DNA from: Candidatus Saganbacteria bacterium
GTDB taxonomy: Bacteria; Margulisbacteria; WOR-1; O2-12-FULL-45-9; XYB2-FULL-48-7
Direction: 5' to 3'
Assembly (NCBI GenBank): GCA_016939335.1
Contig: JAFGHC010000013.1
Location: 1-32,964, forward strand
Length of the DNA stretch: 32,964 bases
Positions within the stretch are counted from its first letter, which is position 1; each line of letters begins with the position of its first letter. The position numbers were made by a program, and so were the translations under genes. The notes beneath the pieces are model-generated. The model saw nothing but the letters and a program-made list of their open reading frames with translations. It was not told the origin of the DNA and did not search any database. Shown piece after piece: positions 1 to 7,203 of the stretch.

Positions 1-28
1 AGTCGGACCGAGTTGTTAGTTGTAGCGA

Positions 29-45
29 GTCCGCCAGAGGCGGAC
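29..45. repeat. Short inverted repeat downstream of relA/spoT
   Basis: A 7-bp perfect stem (GTCCGCC / GGCGGAC) with a 3-nt loop lies just beyond the stop of the minus-strand RelA/SpoT gene. It has no T-run on either side, so it looks more like a dispersed palindromic repeat than an intrinsic terminator. An 8-nt direct repeat TTGTTAGT flanks it at 14-21 and 53-60. Nothing else is visible in bases 1-59. Confidence 0.5.
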
Positions 46-59
46 GAGCGTCTTGTTAG

Positions 60-2012
60 TCATTTCCTGAACACTTCGTAAACGTCGGCCACCTTGCGGA
101 CCGCGGCGGTGACGCGGGCGAGCTGGTCGGCATTCCTGACGTCGACCACCACTTTCAGGAAAGCCGAACTGCCGCGCTTGGTCGTCACCCGCGCCGCCGA
201 AATGTTCGTCCCCGTCTCCGAGACCTGCGTCAGGATATCCTTGAAGACGCCGACCCGGTCGAAAGCTTCGATCTCGATCTCGACCGGGAAGAGCTGGTCG
301 AGCGCCGGGTTCCATTCAACTTTGACCATCTTCTCGGCGGCCTGCGGCAGGCGGGCGAGCGTGGAACAGTCGGCGCGGTGGACCGCGATCCCCTTTCCCT
401 GGCTGACGAAGCCGACGATCTCGTCGCCCGGGATCGGGTAACAGCAGCGGGAAAAACGGGTCAGCACGTTGGCCAGCCCCGCCACGATGACGGCGCTCTT
501 GGCCGAGACTTTCGGCCGGGGGACGAGCAGCGGCTTGAGCTGCGGCTCTTCGCGCTCCGCCAGCGCCGCTTCGGCCGCCGGGGCCGCGCCGCGCTGCTCC
601 TTGAACCATTTCTTGATCCTGATGCGCGCGCCGGCGGTCCGGGCAAAGCCGAGCCAGTCCATCTTGGGATTGTCCTTTTTGCCAGTCAGGATCTCGACGA
701 TGTCGCCGTTCTTCAGCGGCTCGTCGAGCGGCACGATCCGGCCGTTGACCTTGGCGCCGACGCAGCGGTGGCCGACCTCGGTGTGGACCCGGTAAGCGAA
801 GTCGATCGGCGTCGCGCCGCTGGGCAGCGCAAAGACGTCGCCGCGCGGCGTGAAAACGAAAGCTTCGTCGACCACCAGGTCGATCTTAAGGCTCTCCATA
901 AAATCGCGCGCGTCCTTGAGCTCGCTCTGCCAGTCGAGCATCTGGCGCAGCCAGGCCATTTTCTGGTCGAGGGCCTTGTCGGTCTCCCCTTCCTTGTAGC
1001 GCCAGTGGGCGGCCACGCCGTACTCGGCGGTCCGGTGCATTTCGCGCGTCCTGATCTGGACCTCGACCGGCCGGCCGCCGGGGCCGATCACGGTGGTGTG
1101 GAGCGACTGGTAGCCGTTCGATTTCGGCATCGCCAGGTAGTCGCGGAAGCGCCCCGGGACCGGTTTCCAGGCGTCGTGGACCAGGCCGAGGACGTTATAG
1201 CAGTCGCGCACCGTCCCGGTGATCACCCGCACGGCGGTCAGGTCATAGATCTCGTCGAATTCCAGCTCCTGCTCGGTCATCTTCTGGCAGATGCTGTAGA
1301 AGTGCTTGGCGCGCCCGTTGACCTCGGCGGTAATCCCGGCCGCCGTGAGCTGACCCTTGAGCTGTTCGATAAAGCTCTTGATGTATTCCTCGCGCTGGCC
1401 GCGGCTCTCGGCGACCTTCTGCTTGATCTCCTCATATTTCTCCGGCTGCAGGTAAGCGAACGCCAGGTCCTCCAGCTGCCATTTGAGCCGCCACATCCCC
1501 ATCCGGTGGGCCAGCGGGGCAAAAATGTCGCGCGTCTCCTGCGCGGTCTCGATCTGCTGCCGGCGGGGGAGGAACTGCAGTGTCTGCATATTGTGGAGGC
1601 GGTCGGCCAGCTTGATGATGATGATGCGGTAGTCCTCCCCCATGGCGACGAACATCTTGCGGAAATTCTCCGCCTGCCGCTCCGCGCGCCCGGCGAACGA
1701 GAACTGGCTGAGCTTCGTGACGCCCTCGACCAGCCGGGCGACCTCGGCGCCGAACAGCTCGGTCAGCTGGCCGGGCGTCACCTCGCCGTCCTCGACCGTG
1801 TCGTGCAGCAGCGCGGCGGCGATCGTCTTCGGGTCCTGTTCGAGGTCGGCGAGGAATTCGGCGACGGCCAGCGGATGGGTGATGTAAGGATCGCCGGAGA
1901 GGCGCTTATGTTCGCGGTGGATGTTCTCCGCAAAACTGAAGGCTTTCTCAACCAGTTTCAGGTCGGCTTTCTGATTGTAAGCCCTGATCTTTTCCAGCAG
2001 CCCTTCAATCAT
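60..2012 (-). CDS. relA/spoT: Bifunctional (p)ppGpp synthetase/hydrolase, RelA/SpoT (Rel) family
   Basis: 650-residue long RSH protein that makes and degrades the stringent-response alarmone (p)ppGpp. The N-terminal HD hydrolase domain has the HDTVED motif at 70-75 and KLADRLHNM near 134-142, so hydrolase activity should be intact. The synthetase domain runs about 230-345 with the GRAKHFYSI, YDLTAVRVI and PKSNGYQSLHTTV motifs. RFRD at 288-291 keeps the positive charge of the RxKD signature of bifunctional enzymes rather than the acidic EFDD of RelA. TGS follows at about 380-443, then a conserved-cysteine region (CC at 523-524, C549) and a C-terminal ACT domain (about 576-650). It is last in the minus-strand chain, 28 nt after the aldolase. 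That gap is A/T only with no Shine-Dalgarno sequence, so initiation is either coupled or SD-independent. Confidence 0.97.
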   Translation of the reverse strand: MIEGLLEKIRAYNQKADLKLVEKAFSFAENIHREHKRLSGDPYITHPLAVAEFLADLEQDPKTIAAALLHDTVEDGEVTPGQLTELFGAEVARLVEGVTKLSQFSFAGRAERQAENFRKMFVAMGEDYRIIIIKLADRLHNMQTLQFLPRRQQIETAQETRDIFAPLAHRMGMWRLKWQLEDLAFAYLQPEKYEEIKQKVAESRGQREEYIKSFIEQLKGQLTAAGITAEVNGRAKHFYSICQKMTEQELEFDEIYDLTAVRVITGTVRDCYNVLGLVHDAWKPVPGRFRDYLAMPKSNGYQSLHTTVIGPGGRPVEVQIRTREMHRTAEYGVAAHWRYKEGETDKALDQKMAWLRQMLDWQSELKDARDFMESLKIDLVVDEAFVFTPRGDVFALPSGATPIDFAYRVHTEVGHRCVGAKVNGRIVPLDEPLKNGDIVEILTGKKDNPKMDWLGFARTAGARIRIKKWFKEQRGAAPAAEAALAEREEPQLKPLLVPRPKVSAKSAVIVAGLANVLTRFSRCCYPIPGDEIVGFVSQGKGIAVHRADCSTLARLPQAAEKMVKVEWNPALDQLFPVEIEIEAFDRVGVFKDILTQVSETGTNISAARVTTKRGSSAFLKVVVDVRNADQLARVTAAVRKVADVYEVFRK

Positions 2013-2040
2013 TTTTTATTTTTGATCTTTGATTTTTTAT

Positions 2041-2700
2041 TTATCTCTTGTACCGGCTGCGGTCCATGACGCCGATCCCCGGCGGGATCGCCGAGCGGCG
2101 CGCTTCGGGCTTGCGATAGGAGGTTTGTTCTTTGGGCGCCGGCGGGCGGGCACCGCCCGAGGCGCGCATGGCAATTAAAACCCGGCAGGAGTTTTCCAGC
2201 GCGGAGGTGTACTTATAAGCTTCTTCCAGCGTCTTGCCGAGGGCAAAACTGCCGTGGCCTTTGACCACCGCGACCACGCTGCTCCCCTGCAGGAACGACG
2301 GGACCAGCCGGGCGACCTCTTCCGACCCGATCGCCTGGTGGGCCCGGACGATCGCCGCCGATTTGAACAAGCTTAGGCCCTCGGCGTCCTGCGGGATGAT
2401 CTTGTTGTCGGTCAGCGAAACGGCGATGGCGTTCGGCGAGTGGGCGTGGACGATGGCGGCGGCGCCGGTTTCGCGGTAGATGGCGCGGTGGGTCGAGATC
2501 TCGCGGGAGACGCTGGCGTCGCTGTCGCCCTTTTCCAGGCCGACCTCGATGATGTCGCCTTCTTTAAGGTCGCCCAGCATCGCGTCGCGCCGGGTGATCA
2601 GGATCTTGCCGCCCTGGCGAAGGCTCAAATCGCCGCCGTGCGAGTCGACCAGCCCTTCCTGCCACAGATACCTGCCGATCCGTTGAAATTCTTCGTACAT
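2041..2700 (-). CDS. Class II aldolase/adducin family protein
   Basis: 219 residues. The class II (zinc) aldolase fold shows SHGGDLSLR at 20-28, a zinc-ligand pair HAH at 85-87, a third histidine in KGHGS at 149, and SRE at 65-67 at the position of the FucA catalytic Glu. Relatives cleave sugar 1-phosphates such as fuculose-1-P or 5-deoxyribulose-1-P, giving DHAP plus an aldehyde; the substrate cannot be told from sequence. The ATG at 2700 is preceded by AGGAGG that overlaps the last codons of the upstream sugar kinase, so the two are translationally linked and probably share a pathway. The last 40 or so residues form a basic Pro/Arg-rich tail (PGIGVMDRSRYKR at the end) outside the usual fold. 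It could also be an MtnB-like dehydratase. Confidence 0.85.
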   Translation of the reverse strand: MYEEFQRIGRYLWQEGLVDSHGGDLSLRQGGKILITRRDAMLGDLKEGDIIEVGLEKGDSDASVSREISTHRAIYRETGAAAIVHAHSPNAIAVSLTDNKIIPQDAEGLSLFKSAAIVRAHQAIGSEEVARLVPSFLQGSSVVAVVKGHGSFALGKTLEEAYKYTSALENSCRVLIAMRASGGARPPAPKEQTSYRKPEARRSAIPPGIGVMDRSRYKR

Positions 2701-2709
2701 TTCTTCCTC

Positions 2710-3648
2710 CTATGCCAGCAGAGTGAGATGGGCCGGCGGGATTTTTTTGAACCCGGCCAGGCCGCGCACCGTTTCGAACCGCTCGACCAGCTCCTTGCGC
2801 TTCAGGCGCTTGAGCCGCTCCAGGCTGAAATCTTCGATGTTGAACGAGGCCATGACCGAGCCGATCACCACCGCCCGGCGCAGGTTGTCGTCGGAAAGGT
2901 CGGCGGTCTTGGCCAGGTAGCCGATCAGCGCGCCGCCGAAGCTGTCGCCGGCGCCGGTCGGGTCGCGCAGCAGCTCCTGCGGGTAAGAGGGCGCGGCAAA
3001 AGTGCTGCCGGCGGTGAAGCAGATCGCCCCGTGCTCCCCTTTCTTGACGATGACGCCGCGGCAGCCGAGTTCGATCAGCCGGCGGGCGGCCAGCGGGATG
3101 TTGGGGGTCTCCATGAACTGGCGGATCTCGCCGTCGTTCATGACCATGAAATCGACCTGCTTGATCACTTCGTGAAGCTGCGCGCGCTTGCTCTCGATCC
3201 AGAAGTTCATCGTGTCGGCGATCAGCAACTTCGTACGTTTCAACTGGCTGATAACTTTTAACTGCAGGGCCGGGTCAATATTACCCAGAAAGACATAAGG
3301 CGTTGTTCGCAAATTCTCCGGCACGGCCGGGTCGAAGCGGGAAAGGACGTTCAGCCTGGTCTCCAGCGTGTGGGCCTGGTTCATGTCATATTCGTAATAG
3401 CCGCCCCAGCGGAAGGTCGGGCCGTCGAGCTTTTGCAGGGCGGACGTGCCGATCCTGCGCGCCTGGAGAAAAGCCAGGTGTGCGGCCGGGAAGTCGCTGC
3501 CGACCGGGCCGATCAGCTCGGTCGGGGCGAAAAAACTGGCCGCTACCGCCGCGTAAACGCCCGAGCCGCCCAGGATCTCCCGCTTCTCGCCAAAGGGGGT
3601 CTTGATCGAATCGAGCGCGATCGTGCCGACCACCAGGACTGTGGACAT
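2710..3648 (-). CDS. PfkB-family carbohydrate kinase
   Basis: 312 residues from the preferred start; an ATG four codons upstream (3660) is also possible. I chose 3648 because that ATG shares one base with the proC stop (TGATG), a coupled arrangement, and because MSTVLVVG begins directly with the first Rossmann strand. Family marks are the GGSG glycine pair near 27-30 and the second PfkB signature DPTGAGDSFGG, whose Asp at about 235 is the catalytic base that activates the substrate hydroxyl. It resembles the ribokinase/adenosine kinase branch. The nucleoside or sugar substrate is unknown. Direct coupling to a class II aldolase suggests a kinase-aldolase pair that phosphorylates and then splits a sugar, perhaps in salvage of methylthioribose or deoxyribose by-products; that is inference. 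Confidence 0.87.
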   Translation of the reverse strand: MSTVLVVGTIALDSIKTPFGEKREILGGSGVYAAVAASFFAPTELIGPVGSDFPAAHLAFLQARRIGTSALQKLDGPTFRWGGYYEYDMNQAHTLETRLNVLSRFDPAVPENLRTTPYVFLGNIDPALQLKVISQLKRTKLLIADTMNFWIESKRAQLHEVIKQVDFMVMNDGEIRQFMETPNIPLAARRLIELGCRGVIVKKGEHGAICFTAGSTFAAPSYPQELLRDPTGAGDSFGGALIGYLAKTADLSDDNLRRAVVIGSVMASFNIEDFSLERLKRLKRKELVERFETVRGLAGFKKIPPAHLTLLA

Positions 3649-4448
3649 CAGACGGCCCATTGCCGCGCCAGCGCTCTTGATTTCTTCGCCGCTGCGGCGA
3701 TCGCTTCGATGACGGCGCCGGAAAACCGCCGGCGCGCCAGGACGTTCAGGCCTTCGATCGTCGTTCCGCCGGGCGAGGTCACCATCGCCCGCAGTTCCGC
3801 CGGCTCGCGCCCGGTCGCTTTGACCGCGGCCGCCGCGCCGAAGACCGTCTGCACGGCGAGTTTGGCGGCCAGTTTTCTGGGCAAACCGAGCCGCGCGCCG
3901 CCGGCAGTCATTGCTTCGATCAGCTGGTAAACGTAAGCCGGCCCCGAGCCGGAAAGCCCGGTCACGGCGTCAAGCCACTTTTCGGGCACCGTCACGACCT
4001 CGCCGACCTGTTCGAAAATCTTCCTGGCGATCCGCAACTCGCGACCCGTGACCCTCCCGCCCTTCGCCAGCGCCGTCATCCCCGCGCCGACCAGGCACGG
4101 ATTGTTCGGCATCGCGCGGATGACCGAATGGCCGGGCAACTTTTTCTGCAAATAACTTAATGGTATCCCGGCGGCAATCGAAATAAATAATTTCGAGATT
4201 CGAAATTCGAAATTCGAATTTAATTCATCTAAAACGCCGGTCAGCTGCTGCGGCTTGACCGCCAGGATCACGACTTCAGCCGAAGCAAAGGCCGCGCGGT
4301 TGTCCGTCAGCGCCTTAACCTTATATTTCGCGCTTAAAAATCTTAACCGCGCGCGGCTGACGTCGGCGGCAACGATGTTCTTCCTGTCCGTGAGGCGGGC
4401 GATGAGCGCTTCGGCCATCTTGCCCGCGCCGATAAAAGCGATCTTCAT
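3648..4448 (-). CDS. proC: Pyrroline-5-carboxylate reductase
   Basis: 266 residues, full length for ProC, the NAD(P)H-dependent last step of proline synthesis. The N-terminal Rossmann motif is FIGAGKMAEALI at 5-16. IRAMPNNPCLVGAGMTAL marks the coenzyme/substrate region. LSGSGPAYVYQLIEAM and TSPGGTTIEGL form the conserved C-terminal dimerisation and active-site helices. The ATG overlaps the sepF stop as ATGA. proC next to sepF and yggS is a common bacterial arrangement. Oddity: the stretch around residues 75-88 (NSNFEFRISKLFISI) is encoded by an AT-rich TTCGAAATTCGAA tandem run very unlike the rest of the gene, apparently a repeat element carried in frame on the surface of the Rossmann domain. 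Confidence 0.96.
   Translation of the reverse strand: MKIAFIGAGKMAEALIARLTDRKNIVAADVSRARLRFLSAKYKVKALTDNRAAFASAEVVILAVKPQQLTGVLDELNSNFEFRISKLFISIAAGIPLSYLQKKLPGHSVIRAMPNNPCLVGAGMTALAKGGRVTGRELRIARKIFEQVGEVVTVPEKWLDAVTGLSGSGPAYVYQLIEAMTAGGARLGLPRKLAAKLAVQTVFGAAAAVKATGREPAELRAMVTSPGGTTIEGLNVLARRRFSGAVIEAIAAAAKKSRALARQWAV
4186..4226. repeat. AT-rich TTCGAA/AATTCGAA repeat inside proC
   Basis: A run built of overlapping ATTCGAA and TTCGAAA words, largely self-complementary, interrupts the GC-rich proC coding sequence without breaking the frame. Composition and word structure differ sharply from both sides. Confidence 0.6.
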
Positions 4449-4888
4449 CTAGAGAAGAAGGATTCGCGCTTGTTCCGTTCGCCCTCCATCTCCTCGCCGA
4501 GCGAAGCGCGGTCGTCGGCCGAGGTGATGGCGATGGTCGAAGGGGTGAAGAGAAAGATCGACTCGCCGATCTTCATCATGTGCCCGTCGATGGCGTAGGC
4601 GGTGCCGCAGACAAAGTCGATCAGCCGCGTCCCCTCGGCCGGGTCCAGGTGCTTGAGGTTGACGATCACCGGCGAGCCGCCGCGCAGGTTGGTCGAGATG
4701 TTGAGCGAGTCCTCGTAGACCTTCGGTTCGTAGAACATCACTTCGGAACCGCCCCCTTCGGGCCTCGGCTCCCGCTTGCCGCGCAGCACTGTTCCCAAGT
4801 CCAACTGCTGGCCGCCCCCCGTTTCTTCCGGCAGTTCGTCCTCCAGCCCGATGAAACGCTTGGCCCGCCTGATGATGTTCTCTACCAT
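4445..4888 (-). CDS. sepF: Cell division protein SepF
   Basis: 147 residues, the normal size for SepF (DUF552), the cytoplasmic protein that tethers FtsZ to the membrane and shapes the septum in Firmicutes, Actinobacteria and Cyanobacteria. The N-terminus (VENIIRRAKRFIGLED) is amphipathic as expected for the membrane-binding helix. An acidic/glycine linker follows, then the SepF core from about residue 50: KVYEDSLNISTNLRGGSPVIVNL, the LDF-type helix (TRLIDFVCGTAYAIDG) and KIGESIFLFTPSTIAIT. The ATG at 4888 is preceded by an AAAGGGGG Shine-Dalgarno located in the last codons of yggS, with a 3-nt intergenic gap. The 3' end overlaps proC by ATGA. Confidence 0.93.
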   Translation of the reverse strand: MVENIIRRAKRFIGLEDELPEETGGGQQLDLGTVLRGKREPRPEGGGSEVMFYEPKVYEDSLNISTNLRGGSPVIVNLKHLDPAEGTRLIDFVCGTAYAIDGHMMKIGESIFLFTPSTIAITSADDRASLGEEMEGERNKRESFFSR

Positions 4889-4891
4889 AAA

Positions 4892-5569
4892 TTAACCCCC
4901 TTTAGAAAAAATCGCCCGCCCGATCCGCAGCAGATCCGCGCCCTCGGCGACCGCCGCCTCAAAGTCGCCGCTCATCCCCATCGACAGGTACCTCATTTCC
5001 ACGCCGGGCAAGCCCAGCGCGGCGATCCGGTCGCGCAACTCGCGCAGGCGCCGGAAAGCGGCGCGCGGCTCGCCCGCCAGCGGGCCGATGGTCATCAGAC
5101 CGGAGATTTTGATTTTTTCCAAAGAAGAAACGTACCGGACGAAAGTTTCGGCTTGTTCCGGCTCGATTCCGAACTTTGAGCTCTCACCAGAAGTATTTAC
5201 CTCAATTAATACGGGGACCGGCTGCAACGCGCGCCGGGAAATTGCCGCCGCCAGGCGCTCGCTGTCAAGCGATTGTATTATATCAAACATGTCAAGCGCC
5301 TGTCTAACCTTGTTGCGCTGAAGATGGCCGATCAGATGGAAGCTGACGGCCGGGTACTTGGCGCGGAGCAGGCGGTCGCGCTCCTCCGCCTCCTGGACGC
5401 GATTTTCGCCCAGATCGGTCAGGCCGGCCGCCAGGGCCGATTCCACGTCGGCCAGGGGGACGTTCTTGATCACACCGACCAGTTTGATCCCGCCCGGGTC
5501 GCGCCCGGCCGCGGCGGCCGCCGCCGCGATCTTCCGGCGGACCAGCTCAAGATTCTCCTTGATTGACAC
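4892..5569 (-). CDS. yggS: YggS/ProSC family pyridoxal-phosphate homeostasis protein
   Basis: 225 residues. This PLP-binding, single TIM-barrel protein is thought to buffer pyridoxal phosphate; it has no known catalysis. Visible marks are KLVGVIK with the PLP lysine at about 35, LGENRVQEAEE, FHLIGHLQRNKVR, LIEVNTSGESSKFG, SGLMTIGPLAG and the phosphate-binding end LSMGMSGDFEAAV...LLRIGRAIF. The start codon is GTG at 5569. An extended -10 box (TGATATAAT, minus strand, 5580-5588) sits 10 nt upstream, so the message has almost no leader. It is the first gene of the chain yggS-sepF-proC-pfkB-aldolase-relA. The YggS-SepF neighbourhood is shared with Cyanobacteria and Gram-positives. Confidence 0.95.
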   Translation of the reverse strand: MSIKENLELVRRKIAAAAAAAGRDPGGIKLVGVIKNVPLADVESALAAGLTDLGENRVQEAEERDRLLRAKYPAVSFHLIGHLQRNKVRQALDMFDIIQSLDSERLAAAISRRALQPVPVLIEVNTSGESSKFGIEPEQAETFVRYVSSLEKIKISGLMTIGPLAGEPRAAFRRLRELRDRIAALGLPGVEMRYLSMGMSGDFEAAVAEGADLLRIGRAIFSKGG

Positions 5570-5592
5570 CCTGTCGGTGATTATATCATAAT
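5563..5592 (+). promoter_or_regulatory. Promoter of the sorting-domain gene, leaderless
   Basis: Plus-strand TTGACA (5563-5568), an 18-nt spacer and CATAAT (5587-5592), then only 6 nt to the ATG at 5599. The expected transcription start coincides with the A of the ATG. The -35 overlaps the first codons of the divergent yggS. Confidence 0.6.
5580..5588 (-). promoter_or_regulatory. Extended -10 promoter of the yggS operon
   Basis: Minus-strand TGATATAAT, a TGN-extended consensus -10. No convincing -35 at 17 nt, as usual for extended -10 promoters. It lies 10 nt before the yggS GTG and within the spacer of the divergent plus-strand promoter, so the two cannot be occupied at once. Confidence 0.6.
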
Positions 5593-5598
5593 AGCGAC

Positions 5599-5925
5599 AT
5601 GAAACCTTACGGCTGGCTTCCCGCCCTATTGCTGGCGCTCACTGTCATCAATTATCCCAATCCTTTCAATCCGCGTGCCGGCGAGCTCGCTACTTTTGAA
5701 TGCACCCCCGACGCCACGCAGGAAGCCCGGCTGATAGTTTACGACCTTGCCGCCCGGCTGGTGCTGCGGCACCCCCTCAACTTGCAGGGGGGGGTCAAAA
5801 ACCGTTTCGTCTGGAACGGCTACGACAATGACAATGAACTGATCGGCAGCGGGGTCTACCTTTACCGTCTGATGGCCGGCAGCGTAACGCTCGGCAAAGG
5901 GAAGGTCTGGGTCATCAATCGATGA
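5599..5925 (+). CDS. Stand-alone secreted FlgD-like/T9SS-type sorting domain protein
   Basis: 108 residues. After a short hydrophobic start (WLPALLLALTV) the whole protein is one FlgD-Ig/type A sorting-type domain. It has the YPNPFNP opening, a beta strand with LIVYDLAARLV, WNGYDNDNELIGSGVYLYRL and a closing strand GKGKVWVINR. In Bacteroidetes-like systems this fold is the C-terminal export tag of large secreted proteins; here no passenger is present. Its stop codon overlaps the start of the PorV-like gene (ATGA), so the two are co-translated. In T9SS, PorV is the shuttle that binds such C-terminal domains, which makes the pairing meaningful. Function here is inferred; a structural lipid- or barrel-associated subunit is an alternative. 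Confidence 0.75.
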   Translation: MKPYGWLPALLLALTVINYPNPFNPRAGELATFECTPDATQEARLIVYDLAARLVLRHPLNLQGGVKNRFVWNGYDNDNELIGSGVYLYRLMAGSVTLGKGKVWVINR

Positions 5926-6998
5926 ACTTCCAACTTCAAACTTCAAACTTCCAAACAATAAACAAATCCCAATCTCAAATTCACAAAAAGTTTCTGATTT
6001 GGAAATTCACATTTGTAATTTGTTTTGAAGTTGGATGTTTGATGTTTGGATTTCTGCCATCTGCCTCCGCCCAAGCCTTCGACCCGCTCTCCGTCGCCGG
6101 CGGCGCCCGCTCCATCGCCCTGGGCGGCGCTTTTACCGCGGTAGCCGACGACGCCAACGTCGTCTTCAACAACCCGGCCGGCCTCGGCGAGATCGAAAAA
6201 ATAAAATTCACCACCCTGGGCGGCACGCTGCTCGAGGACGTCAGCTACACGGCGCTCGGCGGCACCATGTCGCTGGGCGACAAATTTTCCGTCGGGGCCG
6301 GTTTCGCCGGGGCGTTCACTTCCGGCCTGGCGTTGTACGACCACCAGGGGCAGCTGACCGGCAGCGCCAGCTACGGCAACAGCGTCATTCTCGTCGCGCT
6401 CGGCAAGAAATTCACCGACCGGCTGTCGCTCGGCCTGACGCTCAAGTACTTCGCCAGCACCGGGGCGGTTTCCGACGCGGACAACGGGCGCGGCTTCAAC
6501 GCCGACCTTGGCCTGCTGCAGAGCGGCTGGAACTGGCTGAAGTTCGGGCTGGTCGGCCAGAACATCTTCGGCGGCGGGCGGATCAATTACCCGAGCGGCG
6601 CCAGCGAGCCGCTGCCGCTGACGATCAAGGCGGGGATCAAGGCCAACCTGACGGGCGGCCGCTTCGATTCGGCCTGGCTGGCGCCAGTCGAGACCAGCCT
6701 GGTCGCCGACGCCCTCTTTTCGCCCGCCGGCCCCGCCGCCGCCCGGCTGCGCGGCGGGCTCGAGTTTTCGCCCCACCCCTACCTGACGCTGCGGGCGGGG
6801 CTGGACGGGAACAACCCGACGGCCGGGCTCGGCCTAAAGGTCGCCGGGGTCGGCTTCAATTACGCTTACCACGCTTACGGCGAGCCGTTCGGCAGCGCCG
6901 TTTATTTCGCCTTGAGCTACGACGAACAGGACTTCCCGCCGCCCGAGGAAGTGCCGGACGTATATTTGGCCAATAACCAAATTACAAATAACAAATAA
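5922..6998 (+). CDS. PorV/PorQ-family (UPF0164-like) outer-membrane beta-barrel protein
   Basis: 358 residues from the ATG overlapping the previous stop. The mature part starts after a signal-peptide-like SASAQA site and has the family opening GARSIALGGAFTAVADDANVVFNNPAGL, followed by alternating polar/hydrophobic beta strands (for example LSLGLTLKYFAS, FKFGL-type repeats) and an aromatic end strand (AVYFALSYDEQ). FadL/PorV-like barrels of this group sit in the outer membrane. PorV shuttles T9SS cargo, and the upstream gene is a free sorting domain. The first 45 or so residues, including the signal peptide core (FLIWKFTFVICFEVG), are encoded by an AT-rich hairpin repeat, so the true start is uncertain; the only other in-frame ATG (6042) would leave too short a signal. 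The last residues (NNQITNNK) also run into a repeat. Confidence 0.82.
   Translation: MNFQLQTSNFQTINKSQSQIHKKFLIWKFTFVICFEVGCLMFGFLPSASAQAFDPLSVAGGARSIALGGAFTAVADDANVVFNNPAGLGEIEKIKFTTLGGTLLEDVSYTALGGTMSLGDKFSVGAGFAGAFTSGLALYDHQGQLTGSASYGNSVILVALGKKFTDRLSLGLTLKYFASTGAVSDADNGRGFNADLGLLQSGWNWLKFGLVGQNIFGGGRINYPSGASEPLPLTIKAGIKANLTGGRFDSAWLAPVETSLVADALFSPAGPAAARLRGGLEFSPHPYLTLRAGLDGNNPTAGLGLKVAGVGFNYAYHAYGEPFGSAVYFALSYDEQDFPPPEEVPDVYLANNQITNNK
5926..6045. repeat. AT-rich imperfect inverted repeat at the start of the PorV-like gene
   Basis: The left arm is rich in AACTTCAAACTTC and AAATCCCAATC words; the right arm reads as its imperfect complement (ATTTGGAAATT, TTGTAATTTG, TTGAAGTTGGATG). The GC-rich flanks end abruptly at both sides. 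It belongs to the same AAATYACAAAT-type word family as the elements at 6970, 13163 and 13706. Confidence 0.55.
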
Positions 6999-7121
6999 CA
7001 AACAATTTCTAAATCGCAATGACCTAATAGCATAAATCTCGTTAGTTTTGAACATTTGAATTTCGGTGATTTGGTATTGTTTGTTATTTGATGCTTGTGA
7101 TTTGTAATTTATTGCATAAAG
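6970..7121. repeat. MITE-like AT-rich palindromic element between the PorV-like gene and rpsB
   Basis: Left half has ACCAAATTACAAATAAC, AAATAACAAACAAT and CGCAATGACC; the right half returns as CGGTGATTTGG, ATTGTTTGTTATTTGATGC and TTGTGATTTGTAATTT. The two halves are imperfect reverse complements around about 7050. The element carries the stop codon of the preceding gene at its left edge and has no ORF. Related copies are at 13163 and 13706. Confidence 0.7.
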
Positions 7122-7178
7122 CCCCCCTTTCGTGTTAAAATAAGTAGTTTGTTGCTCTTTTGTCGCATAAACACAAAA

Positions 7179-7197
7179 TATAATATTTGACAGGAGG
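7179..7197 (+). promoter_or_regulatory. rpsB-tsf -10 box and Shine-Dalgarno
   Basis: TATAAT at 7179-7184 with no clear -35, then AGGAGG at 7192-7197, 6 nt before the rpsB ATG. A start near 7191 would give a very short leader. No room is left for an S2 autoregulatory leader of the enterobacterial kind. Confidence 0.6.
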
Positions 7198-7203
7198 ATT
7201 TTG

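Noticed and set aside
378-2069. Long 563-codon plus-strand open frame opposite relA/spoT
   Set aside because: It is the antisense shadow of a clearly recognisable RSH gene; its translation is Arg/Asp/Leu-rich without domains.
6035-6976. 313-codon frame overlapping the PorV-like gene
   Set aside because: Arg-rich shadow frame caused by high GC at third positions; the other frame has family motifs and a signal peptide.
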